This document shows, piece by piece, positions 27,529-37,000 of a stretch of 51,515 nucleotides of DNA. The translations under genes and the position numbers were made by a program. The stretch spans positions 1 through 51,515 of the forward strand of contig JAEXRH010000019.1 of NCBI GenBank assembly GCA_023438065.1, written 5' to 3'. Source of the stretch: Spirochaetota bacterium. Lineage in GTDB: Bacteria > Spirochaetota > Spirochaetia > Treponematales > Treponemataceae. Each line of letters opens with the position of its first letter. Position 1 is the stretch's first letter. The notes beneath the pieces were generated by a model. The model had not been told where the DNA came from. It did no database searches and saw only the letters and a list, made by a program, of their open reading frames with translations.

Positions 27529-28441
27529 TGCATTGAATTTCAGCTATTCGCGATACAAAACACTCTGTGATTGTCAGCGAAAATACTTTTTTCAATACTA
27601 TTCCGCCCAAAAAGGATGGGATAAGAATGCAACGCAACGCGAGAAAGATGCTTATCGCCTTAAGCAGCTTCAGCCTTTATCGACTACGGTCGGTACTGCA
27701 GTTCATACTGCAATAACATCAGCGTTGACCGGTAGGCTTCAAGCACCAACAGAAGACAGTATGTATAAAGCAATAATCAGAGACATTAAACGCGTGCACT
27801 TGTCTTCATGTGAAAACGTTGCCGAATGGTATGAAAATCCAAAGCAGCATGATATGCTGCTTGAATCTTATTACCATCATGACTATACTTGCAAGCGCCA
27901 AACGGTTATGGACAAGGTTCATGCTTGCACTTCTGGATATCTGTATAGTACTACAAAATGCGAACTTGATGACGATGCGGTCGTAATAATTACGCTTGAT
28001 GACTTGCTGTCTATCGACTTTACAGAAAAGGTTCGTGCATATCTCAAAGCAGATATTGTTTACCGGATAAATGGCCCCGCGCCCAAAATAGTCGTTGCTG
28101 ACTGGAAAACCGGAACAGCGTGCAAAGATGATTATGAACAAGTGCTCGTGTATGCATACCTTGCCCGAAAACAGTTTGCATTGGCTGGAGCTGACATTGA
28201 GGCGCGACTTGAATACCTTGCTAACGGGCAGTGTCGTTCTTACCAGATTACCAATACTGAGCTATCCCTCGCCGAAGACATCCTTATTGATGCAATCGGA
28301 AAATTAACAGGCTTCCATGCGTCAAAAACAGGAGACGCACTTCCCGAAGCAGCGTACAAAAGAAACCTGACAAGCCGATGCTCTACGTGTAATTACCAGG
28401 AATTATGCAGTAATGAATGCTCATACGCTACGTCTGCATGA
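27509..28441 (+). CDS. PD-(D/E)XK nuclease with Fe-S type cysteines (Cas4/AddB-like)
   Basis: 310 residues. Nuclease core: histidine in VGTAVHTAI, aspartate in AYLKADIVYR, the VADWKTG motif (D-x-K) and YEQVLVYAYLA. One cysteine near the N-terminus (CDCQRKYFFQYY) and three at the end (CSTCNYQELCSNEC) fit the 4Fe-4S arrangement of Cas4 and AddB exonucleases. Expected to degrade or process DNA ends. GAGGAGG precedes ATG codons at 27506 and 27509; the second has the better spacing. It is under the operator-controlled promoter, so it is probably induced when the island is derepressed, perhaps for excision, replication or recombination. No cas genes or CRISPR array are nearby. Confidence 0.82.
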   Translation: MSFLKYNALNFSYSRYKTLCDCQRKYFFQYYSAQKGWDKNATQREKDAYRLKQLQPLSTTVGTAVHTAITSALTGRLQAPTEDSMYKAIIRDIKRVHLSSCENVAEWYENPKQHDMLLESYYHHDYTCKRQTVMDKVHACTSGYLYSTTKCELDDDAVVIITLDDLLSIDFTEKVRAYLKADIVYRINGPAPKIVVADWKTGTACKDDYEQVLVYAYLARKQFALAGADIEARLEYLANGQCRSYQITNTELSLAEDILIDAIGKLTGFHASKTGDALPEAAYKRNLTSRCSTCNYQELCSNECSYATSA

Positions 28442-28594
28442 GAAAGTGTGTAAATTCAACCCAAGCATCCCGTCTACCAGACCGGATGCCTGATATAGAA
28501 CACACCGAAAATGTTAACAAACCAAATTCCCAGCATCTTGCTCATGAGCAGGATGCCAATATATAAACCACAAAACCTTCTCACAAACGCCTTC

Positions 28595-29329
28595 TCACGG
28601 ACGAGTGAATATTGATTCTGCACCATATCGAGCGAGGTCATTAGCCATACTTAAAACCCGTATATCATATCGATTCAACTCATTCATTCTATTCAAGCCA
28701 TCATTCGAAATCCTTGCTCTAGCGTCCGTTAAATACTCTCGAACTGCCGTATGACGAACATCTTCAATGCTCGTCCAGCTTGCGAGTACCTCCATAACTT
28801 CAATTAACAGCCAGTCCATGCCATCTTTAGGGCATACACGCATGGCATCAACTCCGTGAACTCTCTGATGTTCATTATCAATGTAGCATGTTAGCACTTC
28901 CTGCTTCTTTCCAATCTGTGTTGTCAACCCGAGCCGGTTGAACAGAAGATATCCATATGCAGTTCCATGCTGATTGCTTGTCATCAGCTTGATTATTGAC
29001 TCATCAGTAACATGCTTCATTCCAAATCGTGTTTGAAGAACATGCTCATACACATCTTCGCAGACTCTCGTTAATGAACCCAGTTGTTCCAGTTCATTGA
29101 GCGCATATGACAAAACGTGCTTTTCTTCACACCCAAGAGCTCTCCGCACAGCAGTACTGTTAATGATAACATTATTCTTGTCAGTCCGGAGGAGACGTAT
29201 TTTATACTCAGCCACCATTTCGCGATATATCAACTTTATGCCTCCGAAAAAGCAGCCGTAATCTGTCCATGTCTCTGTATGCAGTTTGTTCACTATATTA
29301 TACCACCAACACAAAGTTTTTTCTTTCAT
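28595..29329 (-). CDS. AbiEi antitoxin-like / DUF6088-like protein
   Basis: 244 residues. The middle part (LEQLGSLTRVCEDVYEHVLQTRFGM... then TAYGYLLFNRLGLTTQIGKKQEVLTCYI) has the winged-helix followed by the G-Y-x-x-x-N-x-LGLTTQ signature of AbiEi-type antitoxins and DUF6088 proteins. These normally repress their own operon and neutralise a nucleotidyltransferase toxin (AbiEii). No AbiEii gene is adjacent, so it may be an orphan regulator. A short broken reading frame lies two bases upstream on the same strand. The ATG at 29329 has a weak ribosome site; an internal ATG at codon 38 is an alternative. The 150-base gap before it (28442-28594) holds one imperfect hairpin and nothing else I can see. 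Confidence 0.55.
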   Translation of the reverse strand: MKEKTLCWWYNIVNKLHTETWTDYGCFFGGIKLIYREMVAEYKIRLLRTDKNNVIINSTAVRRALGCEEKHVLSYALNELEQLGSLTRVCEDVYEHVLQTRFGMKHVTDESIIKLMTSNQHGTAYGYLLFNRLGLTTQIGKKQEVLTCYIDNEHQRVHGVDAMRVCPKDGMDWLLIEVMEVLASWTSIEDVRHTAVREYLTDARARISNDGLNRMNELNRYDIRVLSMANDLARYGAESIFTRP

Positions 29330-29331
29330 TG

Positions 29332-29562
29332 CTATATGTTCGGGTGATACAGGAAAGCCGGGTGGCTCATGTATCCCATAGGTATTGTTAAACAGAAATG
29401 AGACAATTCTTCTTCACGTTCACTAGAACTGAAACCATTTCTATCAGCGGATTTCAATGCATGGATAGCAGCATTGTATACAGTCTTGTGTCAGAAGTTG
29501 TGCAGCGTTGTGTATAAGTCTGGTACAACCATCATTTTTATTCCTGTGACTTGTTCTTTCAT
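29332..29562 (-). pseudogene. Small gene interrupted by an in-frame TGA
   Basis: A 76-codon frame from ATG 29562 to TAG 29334-29332, interrupted only by TGA at 29493-29491 (codon 24). Around it the translation looks coding: MVVPDLYTTLHNF before, then HKTVYNAAIHALKSADRNG and SEREEELSHFCLTIP after. It ends two bases before the AbiEi-like gene, as an operon partner would. Either a nonsense mutation has killed it or the downstream half is made from another start. Not recognised. Confidence 0.4.
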
Positions 29563-29597
29563 TAAATTTCTACTTACTTTCTTATGCATAGATGCGC

Positions 29598-29923
29598 ATA
29601 CACTGAGTAATACGTATGTACAACCATTCTAGAACCCTTCAATCGCAAGCATTTCATTATTCAACACGGGTGAGTAAGTTCTATCCACATTCCAATTGCA
29701 TGTGCGCAACACCGAGTGTCAGCATTCTGATGTGGCGCTACTAGCGACACATTTTCTTGAAGCCCTGCACATTTACTGAGTAAATCGTGTGTACAATAAT
29801 TCTAGAACCCTAATATAGCAAGCATTTCAGCATTCAGCACGGGTGAGTAAGTTCATTCCACATTACAATTACATGTGCACAACGCTGAGAGTCAGCATTC
29901 TGACGTGGCGCTAATGGCGACAC
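29598..29923 (+). repeat. Diverged tandem repeat of about 153 bp with a covarying hairpin
   Basis: Two copies, about 29598-29750 and 29771-29923 (offset 173), aligned almost without gaps and roughly 80% identical by eye. Shared blocks include ACTGAGTAA, TTCTAGAACCC, GCAAGCATTTCA, CACGGGTGAGTAAGTTC, GTCAGCATTCTGA. Each copy ends in a hairpin: TGACGTG...CACGTCA in copy 2 and TGATGTG...CACATT in copy 1, with a C-G pair replaced by T-A, i.e. a compensatory change. TGAGTAA occurs four times, like an iteron. No convincing open frame lies here. Candidate structured RNA, replication origin or protein-binding array. Confidence 0.6.
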
Positions 29924-29933
29924 GTCAGATGAT

Positions 29934-29981
29934 TGCGCAACAAGCGCAAGGCATTGCCTTGCGCTTGTTGCGCATCTTTTT
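29934..29981 (+). terminator. Very strong terminator after the tandem repeat
   Basis: Inverted repeat of about 18-20 bp (TGCGCAACAAGCGCAAGG with its complement), almost no loop, followed by TCTTTTT. It could end a transcript covering the repeat region. Confidence 0.85.
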
Positions 29982-30116
29982 GGAATACTCTTCACATGAC
30001 TGCATAGAATATACAAGACACATGAACAAGGCGATTGAGACACAATCATATTATCAGTCGAGACATAACAAGGAGATGAGATGCATGACGTCTCACAACA
30101 AAAAGGAGAGCGAAAA

Positions 30117-30356
30117 ATGAATGCAACAACAGTCAAGAAGATTTACAGAAGTAAGAACGCGGCAGCAAGCAAGGCAACAGGATTAACAGGGAATCAAGAC
30201 TATGAGATGCAGGAGGTAAAACACCGACGGAACTCTTTCATAGTGAGGCTTTTGTTAGCATCAATGCAAACGGATGCAGGGGAATATAAACGGATGACCG
30301 AAGGTCAGACGATTATATTCTCCCCAACTCGAAGCATGGTCAGATTACAAATCTGA
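30117..30356 (+). CDS. Small basic protein
   Basis: 79 residues, rich in lysine and arginine at the start (MNATTVKKIYRSKNAAASKATG). AAAAGGAGAG lies six bases before the ATG, a strong ribosome site. No family recognised. First of a group of plus-strand genes leading to the internal integrase; a small excisionase or regulator is possible but unsupported. Confidence 0.45.
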   Translation: MNATTVKKIYRSKNAAASKATGLTGNQDYEMQEVKHRRNSFIVRLLLASMQTDAGEYKRMTEGQTIIFSPTRSMVRLQI

Positions 30357-30375
30357 CAACGTGCGAAGGGGCTCG

Positions 30376-30516
30376 ATGCCACTTCGTACGTTCAAGGCAA
30401 AATTTGGAATTGGAGGGAAACGCAATAGAAAAGCACTATCTGTGCTGGCACGTCATGTCTTGACGAAGCTCTATCTGAGCAACACGGGCCGTTATCAACG
30501 GAATACCCACACATAA
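30376..30516 (+). CDS. Very small, very basic protein (46 residues)
   Basis: MPLRTFKAKFGIGGKRNRKA continues as a highly basic peptide to TAA at 30514-30516. GAAGGGG sits four bases before the ATG. It follows the previous small gene by 19 bases. Also within this stretch, ACGTGCGAAG...CTTCGTACGT forms a hairpin that overlaps the start. Nucleic-acid binding is plausible from charge alone. Confidence 0.35.
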   Translation: MPLRTFKAKFGIGGKRNRKALSVLARHVLTKLYLSNTGRYQRNTHT

Positions 30517-30598
30517 GTTAGTCCTTCAAATAGGGTTACCGGCTTGACCCTTATCAAGCTGTTTGTCTTAACAATCCTCAAATATCGAAAGGAGCATT

Positions 30599-31216
30599 AT
30601 GAATAGCCGAATTATGCCCATACCTGAAATTGATGTGGTCTTCTACGAGGAACTCACCCAACAACAAGTAACTGTGATATACCGCATTGTCAACCTGTTA
30701 GCCAAGTATGCATTACTCGAGACCAGCATGCTGATGAAGGCATACCAAGCTGTGTATCAGGAAAGGCTCGGATTGAGCTATGTAAAACGAGCGGTCAAGG
30801 AACGCCTTGTTATTGAATATCGCGACGACTACGAATCTTCAAGTGAAAAACCAATTCACTACTATGCACTAAAGTCTACTACGTTGGCCTATCTACACTC
30901 CAATCGACACCAATATCTGAAGCTACCCTTCGGGGCGGGACATAGGGAGAAGACAAGACTTCTTGCTTTCAATACTTATGCTATACATAACGAAATCAAC
31001 CACAACATAACCCTTGAACTTGATTTCTATCTAAGATTTTTCATATCTGAACAAAATGTCATCTATATATATCAAGATGCAATATCTCACGATGAACTGG
31101 AACTTGAACTGGCAAGAAGGAAAATCAAGACAATATCAAATCATGTATCTGTCCCCCCTCTCTCTTACGAAATGGGCGAAAAGACCAGAGCCGTACACCC
31201 GACAGAAGTCGATTGA
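30599..31216 (+). CDS. Hypothetical protein, possible winged-helix replication/mobilisation factor
   Basis: 205 residues. The first half (LTQQQVTVIYRIVNLLAKYALLETSMLMKAYQAVYQERLGLSYVKRAVKERLVIEYRDDYESS...PIHYYALKSTTLAYL) has the helical pattern and beta-hairpin wing of proteins resembling replication-relaxation factors. The second half is not recognised. CGAAAGGAG precedes the ATG. It is followed after 16 bases by an integrase-like gene, with which it probably forms an operon. Confidence 0.5.
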   Translation: MNSRIMPIPEIDVVFYEELTQQQVTVIYRIVNLLAKYALLETSMLMKAYQAVYQERLGLSYVKRAVKERLVIEYRDDYESSSEKPIHYYALKSTTLAYLHSNRHQYLKLPFGAGHREKTRLLAFNTYAIHNEINHNITLELDFYLRFFISEQNVIYIYQDAISHDELELELARRKIKTISNHVSVPPLSYEMGEKTRAVHPTEVD

Positions 31217-31232
31217 CGAGAAAGGAGTATGA

Positions 31233-32198
31233 ATGTCAAAGAAGAAATCCGGGAGTATCATCTATCAACTTAACGAACGAATAGCTGTCCTAAAAAGGTT
31301 TGGAGAATCCAAACATGAAGCGAAAAAGGAATACCGCAGGGAGCAGGAGTCCATGGGACAACACTGGAATCCCGCCACAGCTCATGGCATCTATTCCCAC
31401 AAGACATACCAAGCATACTATCAAACTGCTATGGAGTTCGCAAAATGGCTTCGTACAAATCACCCGGAAATCAAACAGATTGAAGATATCAGCAAGACCA
31501 TCTCGTATGAATATCTACAACAACGGCAACGCGATGGCAAGTCAGCTTTTACCATATCTAAAGACATGTCAGTATTCAACAAGCTTTTCAATCATGGGTT
31601 GACAAAAAAGGAAGGGACACTTACCGAACGTAGTTACAAGAACGTCACTAGAAGCAGAATAAGAAGAGACCATGATAAAAAGTACAATCCCGACAACTAT
31701 CTCGGGCAGATACTCGTAGCTAAGGCGACAGGGTGTAGAAGGCAAAGCATATACGGCGGTAATTTTCAAATAAAGCCTTGTTCATTTTGGCAGGATAATA
31801 ATGGGCGCATCTATGTCAGCCTTATAGAAAAAGGAGGGCGCTTCCGTAATGCACCAGTTCTAAAGAAATACACGAATGCGATAAACGAATTGATAAGGAA
31901 AATCCCAGTGAGGTCGCCAGAAAAGACCCTTGGTGATGAAGAACAACGCTTCCGCACCCTTTATCAGACACCTGGAGAAGATTTTCTATTCAACAGATAC
32001 ACAATGAAAATCGACAACCACGCTTTTCGCGCCGAGTATGCAAGAGAGCGGTATGGCGAGCTGGTAGAGCAAAAAACCATCGAAGGACATAAAGTATTGT
32101 CTGATTATCGTGGCAAAGACCCCGATTGCATGCGGCAACTATCGCTCGATTTAGGCCATAATCGGTTGAGTGTGGCATTTGAGCATTATTTACGTTAG
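31233..32198 (+). CDS. Integrase-like tyrosine recombinase (internal)
   Basis: 321 residues. The C-terminal half carries a plausible catalytic set: arginine in ATGCRRQSIYG, lysine in SLIEKGGRFR, HAFRAEYARERYGE (HxxR), LSLDLGHNRLSV and a tyrosine at the end (FEHYLR). The N-terminal half (TAHGIYSHKTYQAYYQTAMEFAKWLRTNHP) looks like a core-binding domain. AAAGGAG precedes ATG 31233. It differs strongly from the two end integrases. It lies at the left border of the low-GC cargo, so it may belong to a separate, nested element. Confidence 0.7.
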   Translation: MSKKKSGSIIYQLNERIAVLKRFGESKHEAKKEYRREQESMGQHWNPATAHGIYSHKTYQAYYQTAMEFAKWLRTNHPEIKQIEDISKTISYEYLQQRQRDGKSAFTISKDMSVFNKLFNHGLTKKEGTLTERSYKNVTRSRIRRDHDKKYNPDNYLGQILVAKATGCRRQSIYGGNFQIKPCSFWQDNNGRIYVSLIEKGGRFRNAPVLKKYTNAINELIRKIPVRSPEKTLGDEEQRFRTLYQTPGEDFLFNRYTMKIDNHAFRAEYARERYGELVEQKTIEGHKVLSDYRGKDPDCMRQLSLDLGHNRLSVAFEHYLR

Positions 32199-32636
32199 GA
32201 ATATACGACTGTATACGACTGAAGGTTATTATTTAACACATCGTCATGCCGTGTCTCACGCGATACGGTTGTCAGTCTGTATTTGCTTGCGCAACCGAAA
32301 TACGACCGCATTCTGACGGGTTTGCCTGTCCAGAAGCGGTCAGATACACTGGCCACAAAAGAGCAAGGAATAGCCTACTTGCTGTCAGGATGTGTCATAG
32401 CCGAGAGGATATCGGCGCGCTAGAGCATAGACCTTACTACTGTATCAGAAACGAATTTGACCGCGAAAAACGGCAATAGAATAGTAGTAAACTTAATCGA
32501 AGAAGAACACTCAAATTAAAAGCCATTGGCGATGTTGGGGCTTTCTTTGTGTTAAGTCAGAGCTTTTTTCCAGTTCTTTGCCAATAACGCAATTAGCTAT
32601 CGGACACGCTTCAACATCATAATGAACATAATCTCA
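32199..32636. other. Intergenic region with a 10-bp tandem repeat and a hairpin
   Basis: TATACGACTG occurs twice in tandem right after the internal integrase, and a terminator-like hairpin AAAAGCC...GGCTTT lies at about 32519-32546. A 77-codon frame at 32246 lacks a ribosome site. I see no gene here. Confidence 0.5.
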
Positions 32637-33057
32637 TTAAACATTCTCAAGCCAGTCTACAACACCGCGAAGCGCACTTTCTCTCACTTTCGGGTTTCTC
32701 AACTCGCATTCCCATACAACATGAACGCGCCACCCTAATACCAGTAAGGTCTGATAATTCTGCTCATCTCTCCTAGCATTGCTTTCAAGTTTGTTCTTCC
32801 AAAACTCCGTGTTTGTTTTTGGGACAGAGGAGTTTGTACAGTTCGCATGCATATGCCAAAAGCACCCATTCACAAAAACAACCGCCTTTTGCTTAAGAAA
32901 AACAATATCAGGAGCTCCCAGGAGTATCTTGCCATGAAGCCGATAACCGGTATCCCATAGAGAACAGATACCTGCGAACCACCAGTTCTGGAGAGGTATC
33001 CTTACCTTTAATGAGTGACATCAGACTGTTTCTCTTCGACCGGCTCATGATGTCCAT
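32637..33057 (-). pseudogene. vsr: Vsr-type very short patch repair endonuclease, frameshifted
   Basis: Read in two frames the region gives a near-complete Vsr: MDIMSRSKRNSLMSLIKGK then DTSPELVVRRYLFSMGYR from 33057, and after a shift YRLHGKILLGAPDIVFLK, AVVFVNGCFWHMHANC, PKTNTEFWKNKLE and LGWRVHVVWECEL to 32637. Frames join if one extra T near 32946 (CGGTTATCGG) is removed. Vsr nicks T:G mismatches that arise at methylcytosine, and is normally paired with a Dcm-type methylase; here its neighbour is an adenine methylase. GAGGAA precedes the ATG. It is either a broken gene or a sequencing error. It is the last gene of the defence-like operon. Confidence 0.85.
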
Positions 33058-33150
33058 GTAATTCCTCAGTCTTTATAGTTGAACTATGTGCCACGAACCC
33101 ATCAAGTATCTCAAACTTGACAAAATAAAGAAAAACATACCCGAACTTAT

Positions 33151-33996
33151 TTAGTCCCATATAAAACTTTGCCTGTTTATATTAGTAATGACAAGTTCCT
33201 TCCCCCAAACAGTCCCTCCTGCATTATGAGGAATGCCGTATTCTTGCATAGCATAATCACCATACAAACCTCGAATTAAAGAGCAATCATCATATGTGAC
33301 TATCCATGGGTATTCTGTCCCCAAATGCTTATCAATTATTTGCTTCAGTATTTTATGGTCCACCTCAGAGAAGTAATTAGTATATAGTTTACTTCCCTTG
33401 ACTACGTACGGCGGGTCAATATTGAGGAAAACAGGTGACCTCATTTTCATTATATTCATTTTTATAAAGTAGCCCGCATCATTGTTGTATAGCCGAATTT
33501 TTTTCTTAAGATTAGCTATAACTTCTATCTTGCTACACACATCAGCCTTGTTGAACCTACAATCTAGTTTATAGTTTCCAGACTGGTCGAGTCCTCCAAT
33601 TGGACCGCCCTTGATAACACCAGAAAAGTTAACCCTGTTCAAATACAAGGTCGAAAACCCGTCAATCAACGGGTCAGCATCCATGTCATCATAATTCTGC
33701 CTTTGTCGTTCGCGTTCAGCAATACTTATTGGAGTATCAGTAATAAGCCGTAACAAATTCTCAGTATCATTCAATACAGTGTGCCAGAAATTGTAGATAT
33801 GCGTATCATAGTCATTTATTACTGCTGCGGGAACAATATCATCGAGCAGCAAACCTATCCCTATGCCAAATCCCCCAGCAAAGGGCTCAACATACATCCT
33901 GTCACAGAAGTCATTGGTAATAATGAGTCTTCTCACCTTGTCGTATATTTTCGACTTGCCTCCAGGATATCGAAGCGGTGATAGTGATTTCGCCAT
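33151..33996 (-). CDS. Dam-class (D12) DNA N6-adenine methyltransferase
   Basis: 281 residues. N-terminal LRYPGGKSKIYDKV and YVEPFAGGFGIGIGLL form the SAM site; LNIDPPYVVKGSKLYTNYF holds the catalytic DPPY; the middle YLNRVNFSGVIKGGPIGG is the typical D12-class target-recognition region. It should methylate adenine in a short DNA target. AAGGGG precedes the ATG. The gene starts 13 bases after the helicase gene on the same strand, so it is part of the operon. By analogy with DISARM and some Druantia types, it may mark self DNA. Confidence 0.92.
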   Translation of the reverse strand: MAKSLSPLRYPGGKSKIYDKVRRLIITNDFCDRMYVEPFAGGFGIGIGLLLDDIVPAAVINDYDTHIYNFWHTVLNDTENLLRLITDTPISIAERERQRQNYDDMDADPLIDGFSTLYLNRVNFSGVIKGGPIGGLDQSGNYKLDCRFNKADVCSKIEVIANLKKKIRLYNNDAGYFIKMNIMKMRSPVFLNIDPPYVVKGSKLYTNYFSEVDHKILKQIIDKHLGTEYPWIVTYDDCSLIRGLYGDYAMQEYGIPHNAGGTVWGKELVITNINRQSFIWD

Positions 33997-34009
33997 AAAA
34001 CCCCTTAAT

Positions 34010-37000
34010 TTATAAGTTCTTATATTCCATGAATGAATTGGGTAACCAATCAGTCAAATCATTGGGATTAAGATACATTTTTAACCTTGTGTTCTGAGGC
34101 TTCTTTCTAAGTGAGGGGATTACTTCAAACTCAACGTTTTTTTGCTTCCCGTCCTCCGAAATCAATCTATGTAAAGGGGCAAGATAGGCATCCTGCTCGG
34201 TCATACTATAGTCATCTGGTATATCACCATACTGGGCATAATTGAGGAGCTGAAGTCCTAAATGTCTATCGAACATTGAATGATGCTTTTGGTTCCAGTA
34301 GTTGTCAAGGCAGTTCTTACATGAACGTGAACACTCACATTGCGTCAGGATATCTCTTGATGTGTCAAGAACCTTACCAAGAACCGAACCTATTATCGAG
34401 GAATATCCAGCACCACTTGTGAGATTGTCATAAAAAAACATTTCTATATGGGCGCCATCGTTTCTCTGATTACTCGGCCTCCAGCCGCCGTTAATCTCAT
34501 TATAATCGATATCTAACACCAAAGAGACTGCTTTTTTAAACGTTTCATGTAAAGTTGTCACTGCTGCTCGTAGTATTATCTTTTCTTCTGCACTACCGTT
34601 GCATACAAGTATCCCTGCATCATATGCTATATCAAGCATAAACATGTCAGTTAGAAATTCGTAACCTAAAAACACTCCAGCTGCAACAGTGCCATCATGA
34701 CGGCAAATATGCCTATCATGATACGGCTGAGAAAAAGAGTAAGCACCATTCCCATTAGGTACAGACACCTCTGCTCCACCGCACTTTTTACATACATTAA
34801 AACCATTTTTACTTTTTCCCATGTTAACCGTCAGTACTTTTCGGTCAGGTAGGTTGGTAAAACGAATCCGACTGTCACAAAAAGCATTCAAGTGAGTGTC
34901 ATCAGGAACATATGAGTAGTATGGAGCCTCAGCATAAGTATACTGCTCATCTTCATCCTCGTTCTTAACCTCATCACCGTTAGCAGGAGAGAACCCCCAG
35001 GGGCGTAGCATTCTGTTCTTGACAATCTCCGAACCGCAGTATGGGCAATTCGTCATTATCTCATCTTCCTTATCTAGTCCGAACCAGTTGCATTCTGAAC
35101 AAATAGAAATATCCTTGTAGTAATCGGAATTATTGAAGTAGAACTCCGCTTGGTTTGTCTCAAATCCCTTAGGTCGAGGGTTTGCATATATTCCACCCGA
35201 TTTATATTTCTTTTTATCAATTGTAACAAAACGTCCAGGGGCATACTCACTTAACGCAACGGCGATATCACGCTCTGGTGCGTATTGAATTTCACGAGGG
35301 GAGTTTCTTCCCCGTTCTGACTCCTTTTCTACAAAGAAACGTACAACATTCTTGGGGAAAGAATACGAAGGTATGAATCCTTCCCTATAGAAAACATCGA
35401 ACGCAGGAGTCTCATTATTGTTGTTTACGTACTGGTCACGTTTCCCCTCAGCTAATACTAAACGACATATCTCTTCAAAGTGTACTATTGTTGCACCAAC
35501 AGACAATCCCGACCTCTTCTCAAATTGTTGTGCATATTCAATAAAGTTTCCCCTATACTGTTCACAGAATGTGATTATCCCTATGTCAACAATACCATCA
35601 TACATAGCACTCATCGTTGGCATAGACATAAAACCATTTAGGGAAAGCATATTAATATGGCGTTGCCTGATTTTAGGATTATCTCGGTCAATCCATGGCT
35701 TCCGAGGGGTTCCAGATATCATCTCTTCGGGATGAAGAAAATAATGACTATCGTGAGTTCCACCTGAAGCGTATGTTACAATTGTAGAAATACCGACATT
35801 TTTACGTCCCGCTCGACCTGCCCTCTGCTGATAATTCTCACGCATTGGAGGTATATTCCGAAGTCCTACAGCTGTCAATGAGCCAATGTCAATACCAACT
35901 TCCATAGTAGTTGTACAGCTTAATACATCAATAGAATCCTCTCCGTTTTCGCCTGCGCTTATATCCTGAAAACGCATCTCGTATTTTTCCGTACGGCTCC
36001 ATGTATCACTGTGAACTTCCTTATGGGATAACTGCGCCGTGTGTTCCTCAGTGTCTATCGTATGAATTCTCTCCTTCTTCTGAAGAGCCATCAACACTGG
36101 AATTCGCCAAAAATCATATCGTGTCAACTCAGACTCACTAATAAGAGTCAACTCAGTTGAATCAAAACAAGCACCACAGTAATCGCCAACCTTATATGGA
36201 GATAGTTTTCCACATTTGTTGCAGCGATACCAAGTAAAATCCTCTCCTGTGATTTCGATTTTTACTACACTTAATTTTATATAATATCGGTTAGCTGTTG
36301 AAGATGCGAAGAACAGGTCTCGAACTTTTTCAATAACTTTACTCATTGTACTATCAGAAAAATCAAGTGCCTGTTGAATCCGTTTAATGTAGGTTTTATC
36401 AAGCGAGGTTGAGAAGTCATAGCCTAATCCAAATACTTGGCTTTTACTCCTTCCAGGCAATCCTTTCCTTATATCATCATGAATCACTTCACCTAAGGCA
36501 GCACTGTCATCCATGACATCCCAGAACATCAGAACTAGAATTTTATACAACATTTCCGTATCGACAGTTATACCGATATCATCCAAATCGTCTATGCAAT
36601 CATCGAGTACTGTTGCCAATGGCGCCAAGAACCCTATTCCAATATCCTTGAATGAACGCGGACTTTCTGTAAAAAAGGTAAGTAATTGCTCATAATAATC
36701 ATCTGGCAATGACCTGTACTCTGTTGAAAGCGCAGTATAGTCAATTCTGCGCCCCCTCCTTTCAGCTCGTGCCCTTGAAGAGGCAAACTTGCGCTTATCA
36801 TCTAAAAATTTATCTTTGCTTCTTCCACTAAAGAATGTAAGTTTGCTTTGTATGCACACATCAATAAATGCTGGATACAAGTCTGATAAAGAGTGTTCTT
36901 TCCCATCAGCATCAAGTAAAAGAGAAGCAAGCATTACAGCTTGTCGGAAAGCATCTGCATCAGAGGACTTGGAAAGGTCAAATGCAAGTTTTGCAGCATT

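Noticed and set aside
27509..28441. CRISPR-associated Cas4 with array
   Set aside because: The nuclease is Cas4-like, but no regularly spaced short repeats and no cas1/cas2 genes occur in the window.
28474..28498. Terminator after the nuclease gene
   Set aside because: The hairpin GCATCCCGTCT/AGACCGGATGC has a mismatch and no T run, so I did not call it as a terminator.
29875..30120. 81-codon plus-strand frame
   Set aside because: It runs through the tandem repeat and a very strong terminator hairpin and lacks a ribosome site.
32246..32479. 77-codon frame between the internal integrase and vsr
   Set aside because: No ribosome site, no family-like features, unusual composition.
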